This document shows, piece after piece, positions 1 to 7,200 of a stretch of 64,000 bases of DNA. The DNA is from Dethiobacter alkaliphilus AHT 1. Lineage in GTDB: Bacteria > Bacillota > Dethiobacteria > Dethiobacterales > Dethiobacteraceae. Position numbers and translations under genes: made by a program. Within the stretch, counting starts at the first letter, position 1, and each line of letters starts with the position of its first letter. The notes under the pieces were generated by a model. It worked only from the letters and a program-made list of their open reading frames with translations, had not been told where the DNA came from and did not search any database. The stretch spans positions 1 to 64,000 of the forward strand of contig NZ_ACJM01000015.1 of NCBI RefSeq assembly GCF_000174415.1. Direction: 5' to 3'.

Positions 1-300
1 TTTTTCTCGGGGGGAGAGAGGCCAAAATTTTTCTCACATTAACACGTTTTCCCCAACCGCGGGGGGGCCCCCAAAAATTGGGGGTAAACAAAAAAAAGCG
101 GGGTTGGGGGCAAAAAACCGGCCCCCCCAAATTTAAAAAAAAGGGGTTCCCCGGTTTTTTTTTCAAAAAAACCCCTTTAAAAAGCGGGGGAGGGGGGGGA
201 AATTTTTTTGTCCCGTTTTCTGTTAAGGGAGGAAAAGATTCCTCCCTCCCCCCCCCGTTAAGCAAGTTTTTTTCCCGCTGTTTGTCCCGGGATGGGTTCC
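1..300. other. Low-quality contig end
   Basis: The first ~300 bases are dominated by homopolymer runs of G, C, A and T (for example the G run near 190-199 and the C run near 250-257), unlike anything else in the window. This looks like unresolved read signal at a contig end rather than biology. Any reading frame here is unreliable, and the minus-strand gene running into it loses its frame. Confidence 0.85.
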
Positions 301-723
301 CCACTTAATTTGTAAAGGCCCTGGGCGGGTACAGTTTTCCTTTTTTCTCGGGCCCCCTGAAAAGTAGTTGTCGGCCCACAAACCGGTTCGAAAAAAGGGC
401 TCCCAGTTATATTCCTTCCCGTCCAGGCCAAAGAGAAGTGTGGCATCTTCGTTGTTTACCCGGAAGACATCCACCATAAAATCCCGCCGGGAATCGGGCA
501 AATCCGGGACCAGAATGCTTACGAACAAATTAAACTCCTCTTGCCCGTCAATTAAAAATTTAGCCGGTTCTCCCTGAAGTGTCCCGTAGAAAGCCTGGGA
601 CACTTCAGGTTTTTTTATGGTCACCGTATCTTCTGTGACCAGTCTGGGTTGGTGCGCCTCCGCCGGTTTGGCGGGAATGGCAAGCAGGCAGGTCAGTATC
701 AGGAGTGTAAGAGCCAATTTCAT
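223..723 (-). pseudogene. Secreted protein of unknown function, C-terminus lost in bad sequence
   Basis: The first ~110 residues are believable: a Sec signal peptide (hydrophobic residues 3-16, likely cleavage after AEA at 21-23) and a beta-rich mature domain with DFMVDVFRVNNEDATLLFG. A good ribosome site (AGAGGTG) precedes the ATG at 723. From about residue 110 the frame breaks up in the homopolymer-rich contig end. Fragments in two frames (a VPA.GLYK stretch and a PGQTAGKKLA stretch) look like the remains of one C-terminal beta domain. I read this as an intact gene corrupted by sequence errors, not a true pseudogene. I do not recognise the family. Confidence 0.55.
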
Positions 724-857
724 TTCTACACCTCTTTATTTAAAAAAATATTGAAGTCCTGCCAGGACAGTATTAGAATGGAAAATAACTTCATCTTTCA
801 TCATCCCCAAAAAGTTGATAAGCATGAAATGCGCTCTGGACAGGAGAGGAGAACAAA

Positions 858-1124
858 ATGGACCGTTTTTTGATGGTAGTATTAATTTTGGGAGCATGTT
901 TTGCAGTTGTGACCTGGCTGCTGCACCGGTTTGTGCCTCGCAGGGCCATCAAATACCTTCCCGCCGGGTTGGCAGTAATTATTGCGGTATATAATATCAT
1001 TTTAGCCCGCATTTCATCGGGAGGCTTTGATGCTCTGGCCAGAGGCATCTTGGCGGTACTGCTTTTTTTCGGGGCATGCTTTGGCTTGGTAACGGCAATA
1101 GTACTGGATATCAGGAACCGGTAG
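858..1124 (+). CDS. Small three-helix membrane protein
   Basis: The 88-residue product is almost entirely hydrophobic, with membrane segments at about residues 4-22, 34-51 and 62-82 and a basic VPRRAIKY turn between the first two. A strong purine-rich ribosome site (AGGAGAGGAG) precedes the ATG. It stands alone, followed by an intrinsic terminator. No catalytic motif is visible and I do not recognise the family. Confidence 0.6.
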   Translation: MDRFLMVVLILGACFAVVTWLLHRFVPRRAIKYLPAGLAVIIAVYNIILARISSGGFDALARGILAVLLFFGACFGLVTAIVLDIRNR

Positions 1125-1155
1125 CGGGGAAGACAGATCGATTTGATGCTAATAA

Positions 1156-1185
1156 GCTTGCTTTCAATAGAAGGCAGGCTTTTTT
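1156..1185 (+). terminator. Intrinsic terminator
   Basis: A nine-pair stem (GCTTGCTTT with AAGGCAGGC, two G-U pairs) with a six-base loop is followed by six T. It ends the small membrane-protein transcript. Confidence 0.7.
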
Positions 1186-1271
1186 GATTTCAGACTTGCT
1201 GCAACAAACAAGGTTATAGATTAATAAAATAAATCAAGTTGGAGAATATATTGGCAAAGGAGGAGATATTA

Positions 1272-1745
1272 ATGCTGAAAAACGTAGTGGTAGTATCATT
1301 TGTCATGCTTTTGTTAGTAGGGCTGGCAGGTTGCCCGGCCCAGGATAATCAAAACGGCAATGGAGCAACAGCCCCGGAAGAGAACACCGTGTTAAATTAT
1401 GACGACGGTACTTATCGGGGGGTATTCATCGACAGGGACGAGGTGCAGGTGAATGTACAATTTGCGCTTACAGGCAATACTGTGGATGAAATTAGTTTCC
1501 GGCATCTGGCCTATGGCGGAACAGATTACCGTACTTCCGAAGATGAAACAATCCAGGCCATCTACCAACAATATGTAGAAGCTGCGGAGCATCTAATAGG
1601 AAATGATATCAGAGAAACTTTGCCCGATTTGTATACGCCGGATTTTGTAGAGGACGTAGACGGTTTTTCGGGGGCCACAATCAGGGCCAATAAGATTATT
1701 TCCGCTGTCCGGGATGCACTAAACCGCGGAGTTTATAGTGAGTAA
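1272..1745 (+). CDS. One-domain FMN-binding lipoprotein
   Basis: The 157-residue product has a lipoprotein signal (lipobox LAGC, Cys21), a short N/G-rich linker, then one domain resembling the extracytoplasmic FMN-binding (FMN_bind) family. It ends with DGFSGATIRANK, which fits the ApbE flavinylation motif Dxx(S/T)GA(T/S); Thr136 is the predicted covalent FMN acceptor. An upstream in-frame ATG at 1239 is possible, but the ATG at 1272 sits behind AGGAGG at good spacing and gives a proper signal peptide. The domain is clearly related to the three tandem domains of the protein at 5424. It is probably an outward-facing one- or two-electron carrier. No ApbE gene is in the window. Confidence 0.75.
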   Translation: MLKNVVVVSFVMLLLVGLAGCPAQDNQNGNGATAPEENTVLNYDDGTYRGVFIDRDEVQVNVQFALTGNTVDEISFRHLAYGGTDYRTSEDETIQAIYQQYVEAAEHLIGNDIRETLPDLYTPDFVEDVDGFSGATIRANKIISAVRDALNRGVYSE

Positions 1746-1751
1746 CACCAG

Positions 1752-1777
1752 GCAGGCCGCTTATCCGGCCTGCTTTT
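1752..1777 (+). terminator. Intrinsic terminator
   Basis: A perfect eight-pair stem (GCAGGCCG with CGGCCTGC), six-base loop and T run close the one-domain FMN lipoprotein gene. Confidence 0.85.
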
Positions 1778-1781
1778 CTAA

Positions 1782-1857
1782 TACTGAGAAAATTATAACG
1801 CTTCCCAGATAGCGACGCTGCTAATATGAGCAGTACAGCAAAAGCGCGCCCTTCTTG
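1782..1857 (+). repeat. Dispersed two-hairpin element, degenerate copy A
   Basis: This copy keeps the outer TACTG (1782-1786) ... CAGTA (1831-1835) pairing and the AAATTATAACGCTT core of the 5-prime module. It then jumps from AAAAGCGCGC straight to CCTTCTTG, as if the interior of the second hairpin had been deleted. Better copies lie at 48619 and 62216. Confidence 0.6.
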
Positions 1858-1886
1858 TGTTGCCTGTTAGAAGTATTTCTGTTAAA

Positions 1887-1920
1887 ATATAATCAGTATA
1901 CTGATTATATGTATACTGAT
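1887..1920 (+). promoter_or_regulatory. 24-bp palindromic operator of the marR operon
   Basis: Positions 1887-1910 form a perfect palindrome whose core is AATCAGTATACTGATT. The half GTATACTGAT is repeated at once at 1911-1920. It lies about 30-50 bp before the marR start codon and includes AT-rich -10-like sequence. MarR proteins usually bind such palindromes in their own promoter, so autorepression is the natural reading. Confidence 0.75.
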
Positions 1921-1938
1921 AAAGGGGGCGGGTAATTA

Positions 1939-2355
1939 ATGTTTAACATAGACAGCAGCATTAATTTTTTGCTGGCCAAATGCCATCAGAAAGCTTTTGC
2001 TCTTTTTAAGGAAAATCTGGAGCCGTACCATCTAACACCGCCGCAGTTTGCCACGCTGGCTTTTCTCTGGAAAAAAGACTGCATAAACCAAATCCAGTTG
2101 GGCGAGTTAATGGGTGTGGACCGGACAACCATCAGCGGTATTTTGGATAGGCTTGAACGGGGTGGATTGGTGGAGCGCGGTGCCGACCCTATGGACCGGC
2201 GTTCCTGTATGTTATCTCTGACGGAAAGAGGGAGAAGTTTGCAAGATGAATTGGCCCCCATTGCTGCAGATATTAATCAGTCATTGGCCAAAAACCTTTC
2301 ACAGGATGAGGTAGAGTTGCTGGTGGAGATGCTAAAAAAAATCAGGTTCAGTTGA
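1939..2355 (+). CDS. MarR-family transcriptional regulator
   Basis: The 138-residue product has the full MarR winged-helix layout: an N-terminal dimer helix, LTPPQFATLAFLW, a recognition helix region QLGELMGVDRTTISGILDRLE, a wing with DPMDRRSCMLSLTERG, and a C-terminal dimer helix. The ATG follows an AAAGGGGGCGG ribosome site. It leads a likely three-gene operon with the zinc-ribbon/winged-helix protein (2391) and the AhpD-like protein (2774). The palindrome just upstream is the probable autoregulatory site. No conserved Cys sensor is evident (one Cys near the N-terminus, one in the wing), so the inducer is unknown. Confidence 0.9.
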   Translation: MFNIDSSINFLLAKCHQKAFALFKENLEPYHLTPPQFATLAFLWKKDCINQIQLGELMGVDRTTISGILDRLERGGLVERGADPMDRRSCMLSLTERGRSLQDELAPIAADINQSLAKNLSQDEVELLVEMLKKIRFS

Positions 2356-2390
2356 GTCAAAATTAATAACAATACTGGGAGGTTTGCAAA

Positions 2391-2762
2391 ATGGAATGCG
2401 TAAAGTGCAATGATCCAATCCCCAAAGGTGAAGAATGTAATTATTTGGGTAAGGTGGTTTGTGAGGATTGTTATATCATGTCCGTCTCACCGCCCAAGAC
2501 TTGTGATGTGTCTGCCGTGCATGCGGCCAAGAAGCACCGGGAAGCCATGGGACACACAGGAACAGAGGGTTTAACCGACCTGCAAAAAGACATTGTCAAT
2601 TTTATCAAAGAGCAAGGTCAGGTCACTAAACCGCAAATTGCTGAAAAGTTTGCGCTGAAGCAAAGCGATTTGGAGAGGCAGTTTGCGGTACTGCGCCATT
2701 GTGAAGTGCTTAAAGCAAAAAAAGACGGCGACAAAATTTATATTGTCCCGTTTGATGCATAG
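2391..2762 (+). CDS. Zinc-ribbon plus winged-helix protein
   Basis: The 123-residue product begins with a four-Cys zinc-ribbon-like unit (CVKC at 3-6, then CEDC about 18 residues later). After a linker, the C-terminal half (from about residue 62, LTDLQKDIVNFIKEQG) looks like a small winged helix: helix, turn and KPQIAEKFALKQSDLERQFAVL. It lies 35 bp after marR and 11 bp before the AhpD-like gene, so it is probably co-transcribed. A DNA-binding or accessory regulatory role is inferred; the family has no function that I know. Confidence 0.65.
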   Translation: MECVKCNDPIPKGEECNYLGKVVCEDCYIMSVSPPKTCDVSAVHAAKKHREAMGHTGTEGLTDLQKDIVNFIKEQGQVTKPQIAEKFALKQSDLERQFAVLRHCEVLKAKKDGDKIYIVPFDA

Positions 2763-2773
2763 GGGGCAGGGAT

Positions 2774-3103
2774 ATGACTCTAAATACCCTGAAAAAGCTG
2801 GAAGAGAACCAGAAAAAAATAGCCGGGGTTCTGCCGGAGGCCATGGCCAACTTTAAGGCATTTCATGATGCGGCTCTAAAAGATGGTGTGCTACCTGCCA
2901 GAGAGAAAATCCTCATTGGCCTGGCAATTGCAGTGTCCAAGCAGTGCAGCTATTGTATTGTTAAATATGTCAATACCGCCATGGAGGCCGGTATCAGCCT
3001 GGAGGAGATGATTGAAGCCTGTGGGGTTGTTATCCTGATGAACGGCGGCCCGGGCGCAGCCTATACAAGTTTGGTCCTTGAAGCATATGAAGATCTCAGC
3101 TAG
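2774..3103 (+). CDS. AhpD-like / carboxymuconolactone decarboxylase family protein
   Basis: The 109-residue length and all-helical pattern match the AhpD-like family. The active-site signature CSYC (SKQCSYCIVKY) is present with a following helix EAGISLEEMIEACGVVILMNGGPG. AhpD-type CxxC proteins carry out thiol-disulfide or peroxide-linked redox chemistry, whereas true decarboxylases lack the CxxC. As last gene of the marR operon it may respond to oxidative or electrophile stress. The substrate cannot be read from sequence. Confidence 0.8.
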   Translation: MTLNTLKKLEENQKKIAGVLPEAMANFKAFHDAALKDGVLPAREKILIGLAIAVSKQCSYCIVKYVNTAMEAGISLEEMIEACGVVILMNGGPGAAYTSLVLEAYEDLS

Positions 3104-3108
3104 GAAAT

Positions 3109-3134
3109 AAAGGCCGGTTTTCCGGCCTTTTTTT
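3109..3134 (+). terminator. Intrinsic terminator of the marR operon
   Basis: A perfect nine-pair stem (AAAGGCCGG with CCGGCCTTT) with TTTT loop is followed by a run of T. Confidence 0.9.
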
Positions 3135-3238
3135 ACCGGGAAATTTGGGCCAGCGGTGAAGAGTTTCAGCAAATTACGAGGAATTCGGCAGTATGTGTGG
3201 TATAATCGGGTTTATAACTAAAAAATCAGGAGAAAGTT

Positions 3239-4645
3239 ATGCCTAAAGAATATTTTTTTCTGTATCTTATTTACGGTAGTGCATTTATCAATATGGGTAT
3301 TTTTGCGCTACAAAAAAAAGATGTGGAAGTCAGTAACCTGGCTTTGGTAAGATCACTGAAGTACCTGGGCTTTTTCGGCATCACCCATGGAATTTCGGAA
3401 TGGGTTACAATGCTGGTGATTGCCGATTTATATCCCCAGCAGTATGTGCTTTTCTTTATCCTCAAACAGCTGCTTAAGGCGGTTTCATTTGCCTGTTTGC
3501 TGCGTTTTGGCGTTAGTTTGCTCCCCGTTCCCGATAAATACAGAAAGCCTGTCAAATTGATTCCTATGGTTGTTTTTATCTTCTGGTTGACTTTCTTCAT
3601 GCTGCTCATGCTGCGCCATGGCTGGGATTACCATCTAATAGATCCCCGTTATAATATAGTTTGGCTTCGCTACTTCATGGGTTTTCCGGGAGGGTTGGTT
3701 TCAGGTATAGCTCTGTACCTTAATGCCGGGTGGATGGAAGAGCGCAAGCTGGGCCACATTGCAAAAAAATACAAAAGTCTTGCCTATATCTTTTTTGTAT
3801 ACAGTGTTCTTGACGGCGCCATCGTAAGGGAGATGGCTTTTTTTCCCGCCAGTATCATTAACGATACTTTGTTTTTAAGCATCTTCGGCTTTCCTATTCA
3901 GATTGCCAAAGCTGCTGTTGGCATAGGTATCAATATATTGCTGATCCGTTTGGTGCAAACCTTTGGCTGGGAACAAAAAGAAAAGCTGCATCAGCTGCAG
4001 AAAAAAAAGATTGCTTATGAAGAGCGAAGGAAGCTGGGGATGGAAATACATGATGGTATTATCCAGGGTTTGTATGCTGCCGGGCTAAAAGCAGAGTATC
4101 TAAACCGCAACAAGCCTGAGGGTAAGCAGGGTGAAATATTACAAGATATTAAGCGGGACTTAAACAACACCATTGATAAAACCCGGGAGTTTTTGGCTGC
4201 CTCGTCTCTGGAAGTTATTGAAGTGGAAGATTTAATAGATAGCCTGCAGCAGTTGGCGGACCGCTTCAAGATGTCCAGCAGCCTGAATATAGACCTGCAA
4301 TGCAGGGTTCCCCTCCTTACCCTGGGACAACTGTCTCCGGAAAAAACCACTCAAATCTACTATATTGTCCAGGAAGCGCTCAGCAATGTAATAAAACATG
4401 CCCAAGCAACCAGTGCCGAAGTGGTGCTGGAGGCCAAATATGACTATTTGCTGGTTCAGGTTGTGGATGATGGCATCGGCATTGAAAATGACAAGGGAAA
4501 TGATGCCGGGCATATGGGTCTGGAAGCAATGGAGCATAGGGCAAAAAAAGCAGAGGGAACGCTAAAGGTTGAGAATACAAAAAAGGGGACTATGATGGAG
4601 CTGCAAGTTCCCTGGGAGGTATCCGCAGATGAAAAAGAACATTAA
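3239..4645 (+). CDS. NarL-type sensor histidine kinase with seven-helix membrane input
   Basis: The 468-residue protein has about seven hydrophobic segments in residues 1-245. A short coiled coil (EQKEKLHQLQKKKIAYEERRK) leads to a HisKA_3 domain with phospho-acceptor His271 in GMEIHDGIIQGLYA. The ATPase domain has NVIKHA as N box, VVDDGIGI as G1 and GHMGLEAMEHRA as G2. The long membrane part contains no PAS, HAMP or Cache domain that I can see, so the signal is unknown. A TATAAT at 3201-3206 is the likely -10. Its stop lies 17 bases inside the response-regulator gene, so the two are translationally coupled. Confidence 0.9.
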   Translation: MPKEYFFLYLIYGSAFINMGIFALQKKDVEVSNLALVRSLKYLGFFGITHGISEWVTMLVIADLYPQQYVLFFILKQLLKAVSFACLLRFGVSLLPVPDKYRKPVKLIPMVVFIFWLTFFMLLMLRHGWDYHLIDPRYNIVWLRYFMGFPGGLVSGIALYLNAGWMEERKLGHIAKKYKSLAYIFFVYSVLDGAIVREMAFFPASIINDTLFLSIFGFPIQIAKAAVGIGINILLIRLVQTFGWEQKEKLHQLQKKKIAYEERRKLGMEIHDGIIQGLYAAGLKAEYLNRNKPEGKQGEILQDIKRDLNNTIDKTREFLAASSLEVIEVEDLIDSLQQLADRFKMSSSLNIDLQCRVPLLTLGQLSPEKTTQIYYIVQEALSNVIKHAQATSAEVVLEAKYDYLLVQVVDDGIGIENDKGNDAGHMGLEAMEHRAKKAEGTLKVENTKKGTMMELQVPWEVSADEKEH

Positions 4646-5267
4646 AGTAATGTTGGTGGATGATCACAGTGTGGTACGGCAGGGTCTCAGGCTTTTGTTG
4701 GAGCTTGATGACACCATGGAAGTGTGTGGAGAAGCGGAAACGTTAACCGGTGCGGTTGCTGTATGTGCAGAAGTAGCTCCCGATGTAATTCTCTTAGACT
4801 TTAAATTGCCGGACGGAGACGGTATTATTGGTTGTGGAAACCTTAAAAGACAGTTCCCGCAGGTAAAAATTATTATCTTAACGGCTTATGCAGACGACCA
4901 TCTGGTAACGGAAACCATTAAAGCCGGTGCGGATGGTTATTTGTTAAAAAATGTGGAAAGTGAAGAATTAATTAACACAATTCAAGCTGTGCATAAGGGG
5001 CAATCTGTGCTGGATCCCAGTGTCACAGAGATTCTTTTCGATAATATAAAGAGTCAACAGCCAAAAAAGGAGCACAATTTAACGCCCAAAGAAGTGCAAA
5101 TCCTGGACATGATCAGTGTGGGCAAAGCCAACAAAGAAATTGCCGAGATTATGAAGATTTCCGACAAGACTGTTCGGAACTATGTCAGTAATATTTTACA
5201 AAAGCTTAATGTATCTAACAGGACTGAGGCCGCCAGTTATTGGATGAGAAATTCAGATCTGGAGTAG
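4629..5267 (+). CDS. NarL/LuxR-family response regulator
   Basis: The 212-residue protein has a receiver domain (VDDHSVVRQGLR, phospho-acceptor Asp57 in VILLDFKLPDGDG, and switch region ILTAYADDHL with conserved Lys at YLLKNVES). A C-terminal LuxR helix-turn-helix follows (LTPKEVQILDMISVGKANKEIAEIM, then VRNYVSNILQKLNV). It pairs with the histidine kinase that overlaps its start. The next gene, the three-domain FMN lipoprotein, has a paired palindromic element beginning at the very stop codon of this gene; that element is a candidate binding site for this regulator. Confidence 0.93.
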   Translation: MKKNIKVMLVDDHSVVRQGLRLLLELDDTMEVCGEAETLTGAVAVCAEVAPDVILLDFKLPDGDGIIGCGNLKRQFPQVKIIILTAYADDHLVTETIKAGADGYLLKNVESEELINTIQAVHKGQSVLDPSVTEILFDNIKSQQPKKEHNLTPKEVQILDMISVGKANKEIAEIMKISDKTVRNYVSNILQKLNVSNRTEAASYWMRNSDLE

Positions 5268-5301
5268 GGACATATGACCCGGGCAGTAGGACATATGTCA
5301 G
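5267..5301 (+). promoter_or_regulatory. Paired CATATG operator before the three-domain FMN lipoprotein
   Basis: Two near-palindromic boxes, GGGACATATGACCC and AGGACATATGTC, have CATATG cores at 5271-5276 and 5292-5297, 21 bp apart (two helical turns). An extended -10 (TGCTATGCT, 5324-5332) with no good -35 follows. That places the boxes near -45 and -66, as expected for activator sites. The same layout precedes the cytochrome gene at 12471. Confidence 0.6.
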
Positions 5302-5423
5302 AATACTAATCCGCCGTACCCCGTGCTATGCTAAATTTGTCACAAAAAGACTGAATTCTGCAATTTCATGTTTCCCGATAGAGAATTATGCGGAATTCAG
5401 GAAACTATTAAGGGGGTACAGCA

Positions 5424-6677
5424 ATGAGATTCAAAAAGTTTTGGCTGCTGGCATTGGTATTTTTGCTGGCAGGGTCTCTCCTTCTTGCTGGTTGCGGTGA
5501 ACCCGCAAACAACAATGACAACAACAATGAGGTCAACGGAGAAGAGCCCGGTGATGATGTAGTACTTAACCGCTACAGAGGAATTTTTGAAGACGGTGGC
5601 GTTCAGCAGGTAGCTGTCCAGTTCCACCTGGATGAAGACGGCACTATTTATGACATGAGTTTCCGTCACCTGGAGTATGGTGGTACGGACTATCGTGAAC
5701 TGGAAGAGGATCATGCTTTGTATGCAGTGGTTCAACAGCACGAGCAAATCATCGAGTACTTAGAAGGAAAGAATATCGATGAGATTGATGCTCTGCACAA
5801 TCCGGGAGATTTTGTGGAAGATGTGGACGGCATGAGTGGCGCCACAGTGCGTGCCAACAAAGTATACTCTGCCATGAGAGATGCACTGAACAGAGGTATT
5901 TACAGCCCCGGCAACGGCGTTGCCGACCTGGAAGGCGACTTTGAAGACGGCCGCTACAGAGGCGTGTTTGGTGACCGTGGCGACCAGCAAATCGCAGTTC
6001 AGTTCCACCTGAACGGCAACATTATTGAAGATATGAGCTTCCGTCATCTTTATCATGGTGGAAACGACTACCGTGAAATGGAAGAGGGAGATGCACTGTA
6101 TCCAATCGTGGAGCAGCATGAGCAGATCATCGAATATCTGGAGGGCCAGGATATCCGCACAGTCCTTGCAGACCTGCACAATCCCGGCGACTTCATCGAA
6201 GATGTTGATGGTTTCAGCGGAGCTACCGTAAGAGCCAATAAAGTATACTCCGCCATGATGGACGGGCTGGCCAGAGGCCTGTATGCACCTGGTAACGGAG
6301 TTGCCGATGTGGAAGGCGACTTTGAAGACGGCCGCTACAGAGGCACATTTGGTGACCGCGGCGACATTCAGGTTGGGGTTCAGTTCCATCTCAATGACAA
6401 CGTAATTGAAGATATGAGCTTCCGTTATTTATACTACGGTGGCACTGACTTCAGAGAACTGGAAGAAGATCACGCTTTTTATGGTGTGGCAGAGCAGCAT
6501 GAGCAGATCATCGAGTATCTGGAAGGCCAGGATATCCGGACTGCATTGGCAGATCTGCACTATCCCGGTGACTTCATTGAGGATGTGGATAACTGGAGCG
6601 GCGCTTCAGTTAGAGCAAATAAGGTTTACTCTGCTATGAGAAGTGCGCTGGCCAGAGGGGTATACCAGTACCGCTAA
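5424..6677 (+). CDS. Lipoprotein with three tandem FMN-binding domains
   Basis: The 417-residue protein has a lipoprotein signal (LLAGC), an Asn/Asp-rich linker (NNNDNNN) and three tandem copies of a 127-residue unit. Each unit starts YRG.F.D.G..Q and ends with an ApbE-type flavinylation motif: DGMSGAT (Thr141), DGFSGAT (Thr268) and DNWSGAS (Ser395). The acceptors are exactly 127 residues apart. Strong DNA identity between units (for example near 5940 and 6321) points to recent internal duplication. If all three sites are modified, this is a three-flavin electron wire on the outer face of the membrane. A double CATATG element and activator-type promoter lie upstream, and a terminator follows. 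It relates to the one-domain protein at 1272. Confidence 0.85.
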   Translation: MRFKKFWLLALVFLLAGSLLLAGCGEPANNNDNNNEVNGEEPGDDVVLNRYRGIFEDGGVQQVAVQFHLDEDGTIYDMSFRHLEYGGTDYRELEEDHALYAVVQQHEQIIEYLEGKNIDEIDALHNPGDFVEDVDGMSGATVRANKVYSAMRDALNRGIYSPGNGVADLEGDFEDGRYRGVFGDRGDQQIAVQFHLNGNIIEDMSFRHLYHGGNDYREMEEGDALYPIVEQHEQIIEYLEGQDIRTVLADLHNPGDFIEDVDGFSGATVRANKVYSAMMDGLARGLYAPGNGVADVEGDFEDGRYRGTFGDRGDIQVGVQFHLNDNVIEDMSFRYLYYGGTDFRELEEDHAFYGVAEQHEQIIEYLEGQDIRTALADLHYPGDFIEDVDNWSGASVRANKVYSAMRSALARGVYQYR

Positions 6678-6688
6678 CAGCTAACAGT

Positions 6689-6722
6689 AAAAGGGCCTCC
6701 TTCAGACGAAGGGGCCCTTTTA
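6689..6722 (+). terminator. Intrinsic terminator
   Basis: An interrupted stem (AAAGGGCC ... CTTC with GAAG ... GGCCCTTT) with a four-base loop and T run ends the three-domain FMN lipoprotein transcript. Confidence 0.85.
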
Positions 6723-6806
6723 TAATGAACCAAATGGCAGCGCAGATTGCCCCACAATCTGTTTTATGGTATGGTAAACAAAAGTGGAACTTGTGGAGGT
6801 GATTAA

Positions 6807-7106
6807 TTGAGCTGGGTCAAATTAAAGAGCTCTTTTGCCACTGAGGAGAAGGCGCAAAAAGCTGCAGGAATTGTGGTGACCACCGAAGGGCGCCTGGCCA
6901 GTGAACCTGGCGGCCCGCAGTATGATGTGGAAACCCGCATCGAGCAGGGTGAAGACGGTTGGCATGTGTACTGGCGCAAAGTGTTTACAGGTTATGATTC
7001 CGGCTGCGGAGGTGGTGGCTGCGGCTCCTGTGGGGACAGCGAGGCAGAGCCCCAGCAAAAGGCCAAAATAATTCCGTTTCCGGTAAAACACAATAATGAA
7101 AATTAA
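6807..7106 (+). CDS. Small protein with Cys/Gly-rich tail
   Basis: The 99-residue product starts at TTG (6807), chosen because GGAGGTG lies seven bases upstream. Residues 1-65 look like a compact alpha/beta domain; a cluster of four Cys follows (CGGGGCGSCG) and then a basic tail. The Cys cluster could bind a metal or metal-sulfur centre, but this is a guess. I do not recognise the family. It is a single-gene unit flanked by a terminator and a strong hairpin. Confidence 0.65.
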   Translation: MSWVKLKSSFATEEKAQKAAGIVVTTEGRLASEPGGPQYDVETRIEQGEDGWHVYWRKVFTGYDSGCGGGGCGSCGDSEAEPQQKAKIIPFPVKHNNEN

Positions 7107-7131
7107 GAAGCCGGCCGGGACAGCCGGCTTC
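7107..7131 (+). terminator. Strong hairpin without T run
   Basis: A perfect nine-pair stem (GAAGCCGGC with GCCGGCTTC, seven-base loop) begins directly after the stop codon. No U tract follows, so it may act as a 3-prime stabiliser or a weak terminator. Confidence 0.5.
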
Positions 7132-7200
7132 CATGCATTAGGACGCATACCATGCTGAGTTAATGGGACTGGAGGAGAACAACTTAGCCGGGAGGTTTTT

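Noticed and set aside
78-308. Open frame of 76 codons at the contig start
   Set aside because: It is made of homopolymer junk translated to Lys, Gly, Phe and Pro runs, with no ribosome site or family.
5760-6389. Long minus-strand frame opposite the three-domain FMN lipoprotein
   Set aside because: It is a shadow frame produced by the biased codons of the repeats on the plus strand; no ribosome site and no domain.
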